Shown here: positions 33,432 through 44,045 of the stretch, in pieces
How the letters are laid out: every line of letters begins with the position of its first letter
Position numbering within the stretch: position 1 is the stretch's first letter
From: Pseudonocardia sp. T1-2H
GTDB taxonomy: Bacteria > Actinomycetota > Actinomycetes > Mycobacteriales > Pseudonocardiaceae
DNA length: 64,000 nt
Reading direction: 5' to 3'
Assembly (NCBI RefSeq): GCF_038039215.1
Contig: NZ_JBBPCL010000001.1
Coordinates: 682,001 to 746,000 of the forward strand
The notes under the pieces: generated by a model
Seen by the model: the letters and a program-made list of their open reading frames with translations, nothing else
What the model was told of the DNA's origin: nothing
The model's database searches: none
Position numbers and translations under genes: made by a program

Positions 33432-34188
33432 CCAGGAACGCCCGCAGCCGGTCCACCACCTCGGCGGTGCGCTCGAGGTAGAGCATGTGCCCCGCGTCCA
33501 CCTCGGCGACGGTGAGCGCGTCGCCCAGCTCGGCCCGGCACGCCGCGACCCACTCCGGCCGCACGAAGTCCTCCCGCCCGGCCGGGAGCAGCAGCGTCGG
33601 CACACCGGCCGGCGGGACGACGGCGGGCCGGGCCATCTCGCTCCAGGCCGCGACGACGGCCGCCCGGCAGTAGCGCCACGCCCACTGCTCCCCGTGCGGG
33701 ACGAGATGGTCCGCGATCTCCGCGTCGAGCAGCGCGTCCGGCACGTTCTTCCAGCTCTGGGCCTTGTCCGCCCGCGCGGCGTCGGCGTCCGGGAACACCT
33801 CGTCCGGCCGGGTGCTCTCGGCGGCCTCGAGCATGTCCCGCGGGTCGAGACCGATCGCGGGGTCCAGCAGCACCAGCCGGGACACCCGCTCCGGTGCGCG
33901 CCGGGCCAGATGCGCCGCGACGGCCCCGCCGAACGAGTGCCCGACCACGACGGCCTCGGCGAGGCCCTCGCGGTCGAGCACGGCGAGCACGTCGGCGACC
34001 TGCTGTTCGAGGCCCCACGACGGGGTCCACGGGGAGCGGCCGTGGCCGCGCAGGTCGGGGCACAGCCAGCGCAGCCCGGGCAGCGCGGCGGCGAGCGGCC
34101 GGAACCGCAGCCCGTGTCCGGTGACGCCGTGCAGGGCGAGGACCGGGCGGCCCTGCGGCGCGCCGAGCTCGTGGACGTGGAGCGACAT
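33424..34188 (-). CDS. lipV: Alpha/beta hydrolase (LipV-like)
   Basis: A 254-residue protein. LALHGVTGHGLRF (oxyanion), LRGHGRSPW, VVGHSFGGAVAAHL (Ser nucleophile), LLLPAGREDFVRP (Asp) and DAGHMLYLE (His) give the triad. In M. tuberculosis LipV (Rv3203) occupies the same place between adnA and the ATL gene and is an esterase of short acyl chains. ATG 34188 has no Shine-Dalgarno but a CACGATccctccc arrangement, so it may be leaderless. It diverges from adnA. Confidence 0.87.
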   Translation of the reverse strand: MSLHVHELGAPQGRPVLALHGVTGHGLRFRPLAAALPGLRWLCPDLRGHGRSPWTPSWGLEQQVADVLAVLDREGLAEAVVVGHSFGGAVAAHLARRAPERVSRLVLLDPAIGLDPRDMLEAAESTRPDEVFPDADAARADKAQSWKNVPDALLDAEIADHLVPHGEQWAWRYCRAAVVAAWSEMARPAVVPPAGVPTLLLPAGREDFVRPEWVAACRAELGDALTVAEVDAGHMLYLERTAEVVDRLRAFLDG

Positions 34189-34267
34189 GGGAGGGATCGT
34201 GCCAGCCCGGTCCGACGATTCCGGAGTCCGCGGCGGAACTGTCGGTGTCGCGTGGTCGAATCGACAC

Positions 34268-37200
34268 ATGGCCCGGACGGAGAGCGCACCCGCAGGCGGC
34301 CGGGTCGTGCCCCGGCCCGGTCCGCTCCTCGTCCGCGCGCCGCGGCCGGAGGTCCGCGTCCCCCGGTGGGACGAGCAGGCCCGCGCGGTCCTGGAGCACG
34401 ATCGCGGCCCGCTGCGGGTGGTCGGCGGCCCGGGCACGGGGAAGACCACGCTGCTGCTCGAGGCGGTGGCGAAGCGGGTCCGGGAGGGGGTGGACCCGGA
34501 GCGGATGCTGCTGCTCGTCGGGAGCCGGCGGGCGGCCGTCGAGCTGCGCGAACGCCTCACCGGGCTGCTGCACGGCGGGCTGCCGGATCCGGACGCGCTC
34601 GACGCGCGCACGTCCCGCGAGCTGCTCGCCCGCACCGTGCACTCCTACGCTTTCGGCATCCTGCGCCTGCACGCCGCCCGGAACGACGACCCGCCGCCGC
34701 GGCTGCTCGCCGGCGCCGAGCAGGACGCCGTCGTCCGGGACCTGCTCGGCGGGGAGCTGGCGAACTGGAACGGCAGCGTGCCGGACTCGGGCTGGCCGGA
34801 GCGGCTGCGCCCGGCGATCGGCCTGCCCGCCTTCGCGAACGAGCTGCGGGAGCTGCTGCTGCGCGCCGCCGAGCGCGGCCTCGGCCCGGAGGAGCTCTTC
34901 ACCCTGGGCGAGCGGCACGAGATGCCGGAGTGGGTGGCCGCCGGGCGGTTCTTCCGCACCTACGAGCACGTGATCCTGCTGCGCGGCGCCGCGGGCCGGG
35001 GTGCACCGCAGGCCACCGCGCCCGCGCTGGACTCCGCGGAGCTGGTCTCCGCCGCGCTCGACGCGCTGGCGTCGGACCCGGAGCTGTTCGCGGCGGAGGG
35101 CCAACGGGTCCGGCACCTCTTCGTGGACGACGCGCAGGACCTCGATCCCCAGCAGATGGAGCTGGTCCGCGTGCTGGCCCGCACCGCGCAGAGCACCCTG
35201 CTCGCGGGCGATCCGGACCAGGCGGTGCTGAACTTCCGGGGTGCCGATCCGGGCGGGTTGCGGGCGGTCGAGGCGCCCACGGCGGTGCTCACCGTCGATC
35301 ACCGGCAGGCGCCCGCGGTGCGCGCGGCGTCGGCGCGCCTGGCGCGCAGCCTGGCCGGATCGGGGAGGGGCGGGTACGCGTCCCGCCGCCGGTCGACCCG
35401 GGCGCACCCGAGCCGGATCCGGGGTCGGTGCTGGTCCGGGTGTTCTCCTCGCCGGCGGCGGAGGCGGGGTGGATCGCGGACCAGCTCCGCCGCGCCCACC
35501 TCGTCGAGGGGGTGCCGTGGTCGGCCATGGCGGTCCTGTCCCGCTCCGCGCGTCGCACGCTGCCCGCGCTGCGCCGGGCCCTGGTCGCGGCCGGAGTGCC
35601 GATCGCCGCGCCGCCGGACGAGCTGCCGCTGGCCCGCCAGCCCGCGGTGCTGCCGCTGCTGCTGATCCTGCGCTGCGCCACCCGCCCGGACGAGATCGAC
35701 GCGGACGTCGCGACGGCCCTGCTCACGTCGTCCCTCGGCTCGGGGGACCCGATGCGGATGCGGCGGCTGCGCCGGGGCCTGCTGAAGCTGCACGCCGCGG
35801 CCCGGACGTCGCGCCGCGCGGCGGAGCCGCCGCTCGATCCCGATCCCGGGAGCGGAAGCGACATCCCGGGTGTCTCCGGCTCCCGGGACCGCGACCAGGG
35901 CCGTGGGCCGGTCGGTGAGGGCCCCGCGTCCGCCGCCGACGACCCCGTCCCCGACGACGCCGAGCGCGCCGGGAGCGACCCCCTGCTCGTCGATGCCCTG
36001 CGGTCCGCCGCGGGAGGCAGGCCGGACCCGCTGACGGCCCTTCCCCCGGGGACTCCGCGCCCCTGCGGGCGGTCTCCCGCCTGCTCGCCACGGCCGCCGG
36101 CGCGATCCGCGAGGGGCAGAGCGTGGAGGAGGTGCTCTGGCGGGTCTGGCGGCAGTCCGGGCTCGCCAAGCGCTGGGGCGAGGCCAGCTCCCGCGGCGGC
36201 CCCGTCGGCGCGCACGCGGACCGGGACCTGGACGCCGTCCTCGCCCTCTTCGACGCCGCCGCCCGCTACACGGACCGGCTGCCGGGCGCGGACGTCGAGG
36301 GCTTCACGTCCTACCTCACGGACCAGCAGCTGCCGGGGGACACGCTCGCGGACCGCGCACCCCGCGGGGAGGCCGTCGCGCTGCTCACGGCGCACGCGGC
36401 GCGCGGGCGGGAGTGGGAGGTCGTGGCGGTGCCGAGCGTGCAGGAGGGCAGCTGGCCGGACCTGCGGCTGCGCGGCAGCCTGCTCGGCAACGAGCGCCTG
36501 GTGGACCTGGTCGCGGGGGTCGCCGAGCCGGCGGGCGCGCACGGGACGGTCTCCCGGGTCGCGCCGCTGCTCGCCGAGGAACGTCGGCTGTTCTACGTCG
36601 CGTGCTCCCGGTCGCGGTCGCGGCTGCTGGTCAGCGCGGTCCAGGGGGAGGACGAGCAGCCCTCCCGTTTCCTGGACGAGCTGGACCCGGTGCCCGCCAC
36701 CGCGCTGGAGGGGCGGGCGGTGCACCGGCCCGGCCGCGCCCTGGTGCTCGCCGAGCTGGTCGGCGAGCTGCGCCGGGCCGTCACCGCGCCGGACCACGGT
36801 GATCCGGAGGCGGCCGCGAGCCGGGCCCGCGCGGCCGCCCAGCTCGCCCGGCTCGCCGCCGAGAACGTGCCCGGCGCGCATCCGGACGAGTGGTACGGGG
36901 TCGCGCCGCCGTCGTCGGACGCGCCGCTGCGCGCACCCGGGGCGCTGGTCCCGGTCTCGCCCTCGGACATCGAGCTGATCAACTCCTGCCCGCTGCGCTG
37001 GGTGCTGCAGCGCCACGGCGGGGACGAGACGGGCGCGCTGTCCGCGGTCACCGGCTCGCTCGTGCACGCGCTGGTCCAGGCCGGCGCGGCCGGGGCGGAT
37101 CCTGCCGAGCTGGAGGCCGCGCTGCGCACGGCGTGGGACCGGCTGGACGCGGGCGCGCCCTGGTACGGCCGCCGCGAGCTGGCGCGGGTGCGGGAGATGC

Positions 37201-37793
37201 TCGCCGGGTTCGACCGCTGGGTGGCCGAGAGCCGGGCCGAGGGGCTGCGGCTCGTCGCCGTCGAGCAGGCGGTGCAGTTGGACATCGCGGCCGAGCCGGA
37301 CATCGCGGGGGACGACCCCGGGAACGACGGCGCCGGGACGGCGGAGGAGCCGCCGATCCGGCGCAGCGTGCGGCTGCGCGGCCGGGTGGACCGCCTCGAG
37401 GTCGACGCCGAGGGCAGGCCGGTGGTCGTCGACGTCAAGACCGGGAGGACCGCGGTCAGCGCGAAGACGGCCGCCGAGCACCCGCAGCTCGCCGTCTACC
37501 AGCTCGCGACGGCCCTGGGCGCCTTCTCGGACCTGGTCGGGGCGCAGGCACCGCCCGGGGGAGCGCGGCTCGTCTACGTCGCGGACCGCTACGCGTCGGG
37601 CCGGCCCAAGGAGCCGATGCAGGAACCCCTGGACTCCGAGACGGCCGCCGAGTGGCGGGACGTCGTGTGGCGGTGCGCGGAGGAGACGTCCGGCACCGCC
37701 TTCGTCGCGCGCGTCGGGTCGGACTGCGAGCGTTGCCCCGTTCGGAGTAGTTGCCCTGCGGTGTCAAGCGGCCGTTCGGTCGTATCAAGTTAG
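34268..37793 (+). pseudogene. adnA: AdnA helicase-nuclease, two one-base frameshifts
   Basis: Three consecutive frames encode one protein of about 1175 residues. The first (ATG 34268) holds Walker A GGPGTGKTTLLLEA, VDDAQDLDPQQMEL and the UvrD-like motifs. The frame shifts by one base at GGGG 35367-35370 and again at the CCCCCGGGG run 36043-36051. The last frame carries EERRLFYVACSRSRSRLL (motif VI), then the nuclease VVDVKTGRT and Fe-S cysteines INSCPLRW and CERCPVRSSC. With one base added at each site the protein is continuous, so sequencing error is likely. AdnA pairs with AdnB to resect double-strand breaks. Confidence 0.85.
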
Positions 37794-37988
37794 GCCACTC
37801 GTGAGGCAACCTTCCGGGCTCACGCCGCCTGCCTCCTTTCGTCGCTTCTAAGCCTCCGACCAGCGAAAACGTGGCAGGCGATGATCGTCGGACGGGGTAC
37901 GGTGGCCCGGCACCGAGGCGCTCCCCCGAACCTCGCGCGGCCGTTCTCCCCCGGCCGCCTCCTCGGCGCCAGAAGGAGGCGGTCCCCC
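37794..37988. other. Short intergenic region between adnA and the GH16 gene
   Basis: About 195 bp holding the upstream sequence of the GH16 lipoprotein. No further gene or clear hairpin is seen. Confidence 0.35.
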
Positions 37989-38928
37989 GTGTTCTACCCT
38001 CGTCCGCGCGCACTCGGCGCGGGCCTGGTCGTGGCCCTCGCCGCGCTGCTCACCGGCTGCGGCAACGCGCCCGAGCTTCCCGACGGGCCCCGTCTCCCAG
38101 GGGCAGGTGCTGTCCGCGCCCACCACCACCGCCGCCGCGCCCACCCCGGCGCCGACGACCACCGCCGCGGCACCCACCACGACCGCCCCGCGTAGCACCA
38201 CCAGCCGTCCGCCCCGGACCGGTACCACCAAGCGCACGCCGGTCGCCGTGCCGGCCGCGGCCGAGGCGGATCCCGTCGCCTGGCGGCCGGCCGGCGGGGA
38301 CGAGTTCAGCGGGGCCCTCAACGAGGGCACCTGGAGCGCCTACGACTCGAAGGGCGGGTTCGGCAACGGCCTGCGCAAGCCCGAGGCGGTCAGCCAGGCG
38401 GGCGGGCTGCTGACGATCACCGGCAAGGCCCACGAGGGTGACGGCGTCTCCGGCGGCGTCCGCTACGCCGCCGGGCAGCTCTACGGCCGCTACGAGTTCC
38501 GGGCCCGCACGGACCGCGGCAAGGGCTTCAGCGCGGCGATCCTGCTCTGGCCGGACTCCGAGCAATGGCCGGAGGACGGGGAGCTGGACATCATGGAGGC
38601 CCCGACGCCGAACCGGGACGTCGCGCACACCTTCGTGCACTACGCGGTCGGGGACTCGGACCGTTCCGTGCACGGCGCTCACGCAGGGGACTACACCCAG
38701 TGGCACACCTTCCGGATGGACTGGCTGCCGGACCGGATCACCTGGTACGTCGACGGGGTCGAGCGCTTCGAGACCACGGACAAGACGGTCATCCCGACGA
38801 AGCCGATGCACCCCACGATCCAGCTGGACCAGGGCCCGAAGGCGAACTGGATGGACGGGCCGGACGAGTCGACGCCGGACGAGGTCAAGCTGCAGGTGGA
38901 CTGGTTCCGCATCTCCAAGGCCCCCTGA
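37989..38928 (+). pseudogene. Glycoside hydrolase family 16 lipoprotein, frameshifted by one base
   Basis: From GTG 37989 the reading begins with a lipoprotein signal (VALAALLTGCGNAPELPDG, lipobox LTGC), then breaks in CCCC 38088-38091. One base fewer joins it to PVSQGQVLSAPTTTAAAP, a Thr/Pro linker, and the catalytic domain. The GH16 signature E-x-D-x-x-E is present as GELDIMEAP, with YGRYEFRARTDRG, WHTFRMDWLPDRITWYVDG and KLQVDWFRISKAP. These enzymes cleave or transfer beta-1,3/1,4-glucans. The corrected length is 312 residues. Inserted between adnA and adnB, which adjoin in mycobacteria. Confidence 0.78.
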
Positions 38929-38960
38929 TTCCTGTCGGTGCCGTCGGGTAGACAGGGCGT

Positions 38961-41900
38961 GTGACGTCGACGGAGGTGGCCCTCGAGCCTGCGGTTCTCT
39001 CGCGGGCCCTCGGCCTGCCCCCACCCACCCCCGAGCAGGCCGCGGTGGTCGCGGCCCCGCTCCGTCCCGCCCTGGTCGTGGCCGGCGCGGGGGCCGGGAA
39101 GACCGAGACCATGGCCGCCCGCGTGGTCTGGCTCGTCGCCACCGGGCAGGTGCTGCCCGAACAGGTCCTCGGCCTGACGTTCACCCGCAAGGCCGCGCAG
39201 CAGCTCGGTGCCCGCGTCCGGTCCCGGCTGCGTCGCCTGGCCGGCTCCCCGCTGCTCGACGAGCTGGACCCGGGCGGCAGCCTGCGCGCCGCGCTGCTCG
39301 CGGGCGAGCCCACGATCTCCACCTACCACGCCTACGCCGGACGGCTGGTCGGCGAGCACGCGCTGCGGCTGCCGACGGAGCCCGCGTCCCGGCTGCTCGG
39401 GGAGACCGCGGCGTGGCAGCTCGCCCACCGCGTCGTCTCCACCTGGGCGGACGACCTGGACGTCGACCGCGTCCCGGCCACCGTCACCGGCTACCTGCTC
39501 TCGCTCGCCGGTGAGCTGGGGGAGCATCTCGTCGAGCCGGAGGACGTGCGCCGGCACGCCGAACGCCTGGTCGCGCTGATGGAGAACGCCCCCCGCGGGA
39601 AGGGGCAGAAGGCCGAGCCGTCGCAGGGCTACAAGGCGTGGATGGCCGCCCAGCGGCTGCGCGTCGAGCTGCTACCCCTGGTGGAGGCGTTCGCGTCGCG
39701 CAAGCGGGCGGAGCGGGCGATGGACTTCGCGGACCAGATGGCGATCGCGGCGAAGGTCGCGCAGAGCCGACCCGAGGTCGGGGAGATCGAGCGCTCGCAG
39801 TTCCGGGCCGTGCTGCTCGACGAGTACCAGGACACGGGCCACTCGCAGCGCGTCCTGCTGCGGTCGCTGTTCGGCCGGGTGCCCGGCACCGAGCCGCGGG
39901 ACGAGTCGCTCTCCGTCACGGCCGTCGGGGACCCGTGCCAGTCGATCTACGGCTGGCGCGGGGCGAGCGCGGGGAACCTCGCCCGCTTCCGCACGGACTT
40001 CCCCCAGCCGGACGGGAGCCCCGCCGAGGAGTACGGGCTGCTCACGAGCTTCCGCAACCCGGCCGAGGTGCTCACGCTGGCCAACGCCGTCTCCGCGCCG
40101 CTGCGTGCGTCGGGCGGGGGCACCGACCCCGGGGCAGTCGCCGTAGGCGAGCTGCGGCCGGGGCCCGCGGCCCGCCCGGGAGACGTCCGGATCGCGTTGC
40201 TGCCGGACGTCAACTCCGAGGTCGCCTGGCTGGCGGACGGAATCGCGGGGCACTGGCACGGCCGGGTCGACGCGGGCGAACCCCCGCCGACGGCGGCGGT
40301 GCTCGTCCGCCGCCGCTCGGACATGGACGCGATCGCGGTCGCGCTGCGGGAGCGCGGGCTGCCCGTCGAGGTCGTCGGGCTGGGCGGCCTGCTGGACACC
40401 CCCGAGGTCCGGGACCTGGTCAGCGCGCTGCGGATCGTCGCGGACCCGCTCGCCGGGCCCGCCGCCGTCCGGCTGCTGACGGGTGCGCGGTGGCGGCTCG
40501 GCGTCGCGGACCTGGCGGCGCTGTGGAAGCGGGCGCGCGAGCTCGTCCCCGCCCTGCCGGCGCGTCCGGGGCCGCTGTCCCCGGCGGAGCTGGCGCTGGG
40601 CGCGCTGCCGGGCGAGCAGGCCGAGCAGGCCGGGCTCGTCGACGCGCTGGACGACCCGGGGGACGCCGAGCGCTACTCCGCGGCGGGGTTCGAGCGGATC
40701 CGGCGGCTGGCCCGCGAGCTGTCCTGGCTGCGCTCCCGCGCGTCGGCGCCGCTCACGGACCTGGTCGCGGACGCGGAGCGGATCCTGCTGCTGGACGCGG
40801 AGAGCGTCTCGCGTCCGGGGCCCGTCGGACGCGCCCACCTGGACGCGTTCGCGGGTGTCGTGGCGGACTTCGCGGCGGGCGCGGAGGTCGCGAGCCTGCC
40901 CGCGCTGCTGGACTACCTGGAGACCGCCGAGAAGGCGGAGGACGGGTTCTCCCCGGGCGAGGTCGAGGTGGCGCCGGACCGGGTGCAGATCCTCACCGTG
41001 CACTCCGCGAAGGGTCTGGAGTGGGAGGTCGTGGCCGTCCCGCACCTCGTCGCGCAGGTCTTCCCCGGCCGAAAGATGTCCGGCAGCTGGCTCAAGGACC
41101 CGTCCGAGCTGCCCGTCCCGCTGCGCGGGGACGCGGACGACCTCCCCGGCCTCTACCTGCCGCCGGCGCCGGACCGCAAGCAGGTCGAGCAGGCCCTCAA
41201 GGAGCACGACGCCGGGCTGGACGCGCGGCGGCTCGTCGAGGAGCGCCGCCTGTTCTACGTCGCGCTCACCCGCTCCGAGCACGTCCTGTTCTGCTCCGGG
41301 CACCGCTGGGGCGCGACGGGGGAGAAGCCGCGCCGGCCGTCGGTGTTCCTGGAGGAGCTGCGCGAGGTCGTCGGCGACATGGACGCTTCGCGTGGGACGG
41401 GCGTGGAGCAGTGGGCTCCCGAGCCCGAGCCGGACGACGTCAACCCGGTCACCGCCGAGATCGTGACGGCCGAGTGGCCGGTCGATCCCCTCGGAGCCCG
41501 GTCGCCGGACGTCCACGCGGGTGCCGAGATGGTCCGCGAGGCCTTGCGGACGCGGGAACGGGCCAAGCGAGCGGAACGCCGCCGCTCACGGGAGCCCGAG
41601 GAACCGCAGCTCAGCCTCGAGCTGGACGATCTCGAAGCACCGGAGGAGCCCGACCCCGAGGGCTGGGCCGCGGACGTGGACGTGCTGCTGGCCGAGCGCG
41701 CCGCCGCGGCGGCCCGGCCGTCGGTGGCGTTGCCCGCGCAGGTGTCGGTGAGCCAGCTCGTCGAGCTCGCCGCGGACGCGGACGCGCTGGCCGCCGGGCT
41801 GCGCCGGCCGCTCCCGCTCCCGCCGAACCCGCACACCCGCCGCGGCACGGCCTTCCACGCCTGGCTGGAGCAGCGCTTCGGCGCCGAACGCCTGCTGGAC

Positions 41901-42332
41901 CTCGACGAGCTGCCCGGCGCGGCGGACGAGGACGCCGTGGGGGACGACACGCTGGTCGAGCTGCAGGAGGCGTTCCTCGCGTCCGCCTGGTCGGACCGGG
42001 TGCCGGTGGAGGCCGAGGTCCCGTTCGAGACGGTGCTGGCCGGGGTCGCGGTGCGCGGCCGGATGGACGCCGTGTTCGCGGACCCGGACGGCGGCTACAC
42101 CGTCGTGGACTGGAAGACCGGCGCGGTCCCGGACGACGCGCGGCTGCCCGCGGTGAGCGTGCAGCTCGCGGTGTACCGGCTGGCCTGGGCCGCGCTGGCC
42201 GGGGTGGACCCGTCGACGGTCCGGGCGGCCTTCCACTACGTCCGCCCGGACGTCACGCTCCGGCCCGCGGACATGCTGGACGCGCCCGGGCTCCATGCGC
42301 TGCTCCGGTCCCTTCCGGAGGCCGGGGAGTAG
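38961..42332 (+). CDS. adnB: AdnB helicase-nuclease
   Basis: A 1123-residue protein with an N-terminal UvrD/Rep-type ATPase (VVAGAGAGKTETMAARV, LTFTRKAAQQL, LLDEYQDTGHSQR, VGDPCQSIYGWRG, HSAKGLEWEVVAVP, RRLFYVALTRSEH) and a C-terminal PD-(D/E)XK nuclease (GTAFHAWLEQRFG, VDWKTGA, VSVQLAVYRLAWA). Unlike AdnA it has no Fe-S cysteine cluster at the end, the expected difference between the subunits. AdnAB is the mycobacterial-type double-strand break resection motor. GTG 38961 follows TAGACA by six bases. Confidence 0.93.
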   Translation: MTSTEVALEPAVLSRALGLPPPTPEQAAVVAAPLRPALVVAGAGAGKTETMAARVVWLVATGQVLPEQVLGLTFTRKAAQQLGARVRSRLRRLAGSPLLDELDPGGSLRAALLAGEPTISTYHAYAGRLVGEHALRLPTEPASRLLGETAAWQLAHRVVSTWADDLDVDRVPATVTGYLLSLAGELGEHLVEPEDVRRHAERLVALMENAPRGKGQKAEPSQGYKAWMAAQRLRVELLPLVEAFASRKRAERAMDFADQMAIAAKVAQSRPEVGEIERSQFRAVLLDEYQDTGHSQRVLLRSLFGRVPGTEPRDESLSVTAVGDPCQSIYGWRGASAGNLARFRTDFPQPDGSPAEEYGLLTSFRNPAEVLTLANAVSAPLRASGGGTDPGAVAVGELRPGPAARPGDVRIALLPDVNSEVAWLADGIAGHWHGRVDAGEPPPTAAVLVRRRSDMDAIAVALRERGLPVEVVGLGGLLDTPEVRDLVSALRIVADPLAGPAAVRLLTGARWRLGVADLAALWKRARELVPALPARPGPLSPAELALGALPGEQAEQAGLVDALDDPGDAERYSAAGFERIRRLARELSWLRSRASAPLTDLVADAERILLLDAESVSRPGPVGRAHLDAFAGVVADFAAGAEVASLPALLDYLETAEKAEDGFSPGEVEVAPDRVQILTVHSAKGLEWEVVAVPHLVAQVFPGRKMSGSWLKDPSELPVPLRGDADDLPGLYLPPAPDRKQVEQALKEHDAGLDARRLVEERRLFYVALTRSEHVLFCSGHRWGATGEKPRRPSVFLEELREVVGDMDASRGTGVEQWAPEPEPDDVNPVTAEIVTAEWPVDPLGARSPDVHAGAEMVREALRTRERAKRAERRRSREPEEPQLSLELDDLEAPEEPDPEGWAADVDVLLAERAAAAARPSVALPAQVSVSQLVELAADADALAAGLRRPLPLPPNPHTRRGTAFHAWLEQRFGAERLLDLDELPGAADEDAVGDDTLVELQEAFLASAWSDRVPVEAEVPFETVLAGVAVRGRMDAVFADPDGGYTVVDWKTGAVPDDARLPAVSVQLAVYRLAWAALAGVDPSTVRAAFHYVRPDVTLRPADMLDAPGLHALLRSLPEAGE

Positions 42333-42387
42333 ACATCGGGGCCGGCCCCGGACCACGGCGAATCCCGCGATTCCGCCCGGGACGGCG

Positions 42388-42412
42388 CCTCGAACCGCAT
42401 CGCGGTTCGAGG
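42388..42412. terminator. Compact hairpin after adnB
   Basis: Perfect 11-bp arms CCTCGAACCGC (42388-42398) and complement (42402-42412) around a 3-base ATC loop, 56 bases past the adnB stop and 20 before the reductase start. It could terminate adnB or act as an operator; the TACGCT -10 for the next gene follows directly. Confidence 0.55.
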
Positions 42413-42431
42413 GAGCCCTACGCTCGCGCTC

Positions 42432-43538
42432 GTGACCGGAAAGATCGTGCTGTTCGGAGCCACCGGCTACACCGGTGGCCGCACCGCCGAAGCCATGGTG
42501 TCCCGGGGCCTCGCGCCCGTGCTCGCCGGCCGGGACCCGGCGAGGCTCGACGCGCTCGCCGCCCGGCTCGGCGGACTGGAGACGGCCCGGGCGGACGTCA
42601 CCGACGTCGCGTCGGTGCGGGCGCTCGTCGGGGGAGAGGACGTCCTGGTCAGCACCGTCGGGCCGTTCGCGGAGCTCGGCGGCGCGGCCCTGGCGGCGGT
42701 CGTCGAGGCGGGCGCCGTCTACCTGGACTCGACGGGCGAGCCGCCGTTCATCCGGGAGGTGTTCGAGCTCCAGGGGCCCGCGGCCGAGCGCAGCGGTGCC
42801 GCGCTGATCCCCGCCTTCGGCAACGACTACGTGCCCGGGGTCCTCGCCGGTGCCCTCGCGCTCCGGGACGCGGGGGCGGAGGCCGACCGCGTCGACGTCG
42901 GGTACTTCATCGCCGGCGGCGGCCGCGGCCAGCCGTTCTCCCGCGGCACCCTGGACTCGCTGATCGGGGTCGCGACGGAGCGGGCGTACGCGTGGCGGAA
43001 CGGCGGGCTGACGGCCGAGCCCACCGGCGCCCGGATGCGCTCGTTCGACGTCGCCGGCCGGCAGCGTCCGGGCGTCACCATCGGTGCCACCGAGCAGTTC
43101 GCGCTGCCCGCGCTCGCCCCCGGTCTCTCGACGGTCGACGTCTACCTGGGCTGGTTCGGCCCGGCGAGCCCGGTGGTGCACGCGGCCAGCCGGCTCGCGC
43201 CGTTGCTGGACAGGGTCCCGGCGCTGGGCCGCGCCGCGACGCGGGTGGCCCGGCTCGCGGCGTCCCGGGCGTCGGCGGCGCCGTCGGCGGAGAACCTGGC
43301 CCGCAGCACCTCGCACTTCGTCGCCGAGGTCTTCGACGCCACCGGCGCGCTGCTCGCGCGCACCCGGCTCGTCGCCCCGGAGGCCTACGCGATCACCGCG
43401 GACCTGCTGGCGTGGGGCGCGGGCCGGGCGCTCGAGGGCGGGGTGCAGGGCCCCGGCACGCTCGACCCGGTCGCCGCCTTCGGGCTCGACGTGCTGGAGA
43501 AGGGTGCGGCCGAGGCCGGGATCGTCCCCGAGGGCTAG
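42432..43538 (+). CDS. Saccharopine-dehydrogenase-like / trans-acting enoyl reductase family protein
   Basis: A 368-residue protein with an N-terminal Rossmann fold (VLFGATGYTGGRTAEAM, then AGRDPARLDALAARLGG) and VSTVGPFAELGGAALAAVVEAG, DSTGEPPFI and PAFGNDYVPG, the pattern of the LYS9-like oxidoreductases that include the mycobacterial Rv2953 enoyl reductase. The substrate is unknown; lipid or polyketide intermediates are plausible. GTG 42432 follows TACGCT by seven bases. Converges with the DoxX-like gene with a 14-base gap. Confidence 0.85.
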   Translation: MTGKIVLFGATGYTGGRTAEAMVSRGLAPVLAGRDPARLDALAARLGGLETARADVTDVASVRALVGGEDVLVSTVGPFAELGGAALAAVVEAGAVYLDSTGEPPFIREVFELQGPAAERSGAALIPAFGNDYVPGVLAGALALRDAGAEADRVDVGYFIAGGGRGQPFSRGTLDSLIGVATERAYAWRNGGLTAEPTGARMRSFDVAGRQRPGVTIGATEQFALPALAPGLSTVDVYLGWFGPASPVVHAASRLAPLLDRVPALGRAATRVARLAASRASAAPSAENLARSTSHFVAEVFDATGALLARTRLVAPEAYAITADLLAWGAGRALEGGVQGPGTLDPVAAFGLDVLEKGAAEAGIVPEG

Positions 43539-43552
43539 GAAGCGACCCGGCG

Positions 43553-43942
43553 CTACCGGCGGGCCCCCGGAGGACGGGCGATCCGGAGCGCCCAGAGGAC
43601 CAGCGGGACCTGCAGCGGCAGCCGGCCGTAGGCGATCGCCCGCTCCGGCGCGGAGCGATCCGACCAGCGCAGGGCCATGGACACGTTGGCCGGCAACACG
43701 GCGACGAACAGGGCCGCGGCCGCGTACCCGCCGAGCTTCCGGGTGCGCGGCACGGCGAGCGCGGCGGCGATGCCCAACTCGGCGACCCCCGACGCGTACG
43801 TCCAGGAGCGCGGCTCGCCCGGCAGCGACCTCGGGACGATCGCGTCGAAGAAGCCCGGTCGCGCGAAGTGCCCGACCCCGGAGACGCCCAGAAGCCCGGC
43901 GAGCGCCGCCGCGGGCCGGAATGATCTCGATCGGCTGCTCAT
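43553..43942 (-). CDS. DoxX family membrane protein
   Basis: A 129-residue protein with four hydrophobic segments (ALAGLLGVSGVGHF, YASGVAELGIAAALAV, YAAAALFVAVLPANV, LQVPLVLWALRIA) and the conserved GVAELGIAAALAVP and PANVSMAL of DoxX-like proteins. In mycobacteria DoxX members take part in membrane thiol/superoxide stress complexes, but small stand-alone forms are uncharacterised. The ATG at 43942 follows CAGGAT by seven bases. Confidence 0.8.
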   Translation of the reverse strand: MSSRSRSFRPAAALAGLLGVSGVGHFARPGFFDAIVPRSLPGEPRSWTYASGVAELGIAAALAVPRTRKLGGYAAAALFVAVLPANVSMALRWSDRSAPERAIAYGRLPLQVPLVLWALRIARPPGARR

Positions 43943-44045
43943 CGCGGCGATCCTGCCACCGCCGCCACGTCGCGCCGGGCGAGGGACTCCGACGAGGGGC
44001 GGGTCACCTACGCGAGGGGGACGAACGGCCGCTAGTCTCCGCGCC

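Noticed and set aside
34268..37793. Programmed frameshifting in adnA
   Set aside because: Two shifts, each inside a G/C run and equal to one missing base, fit sequencing error better than two unrelated recoding sites.
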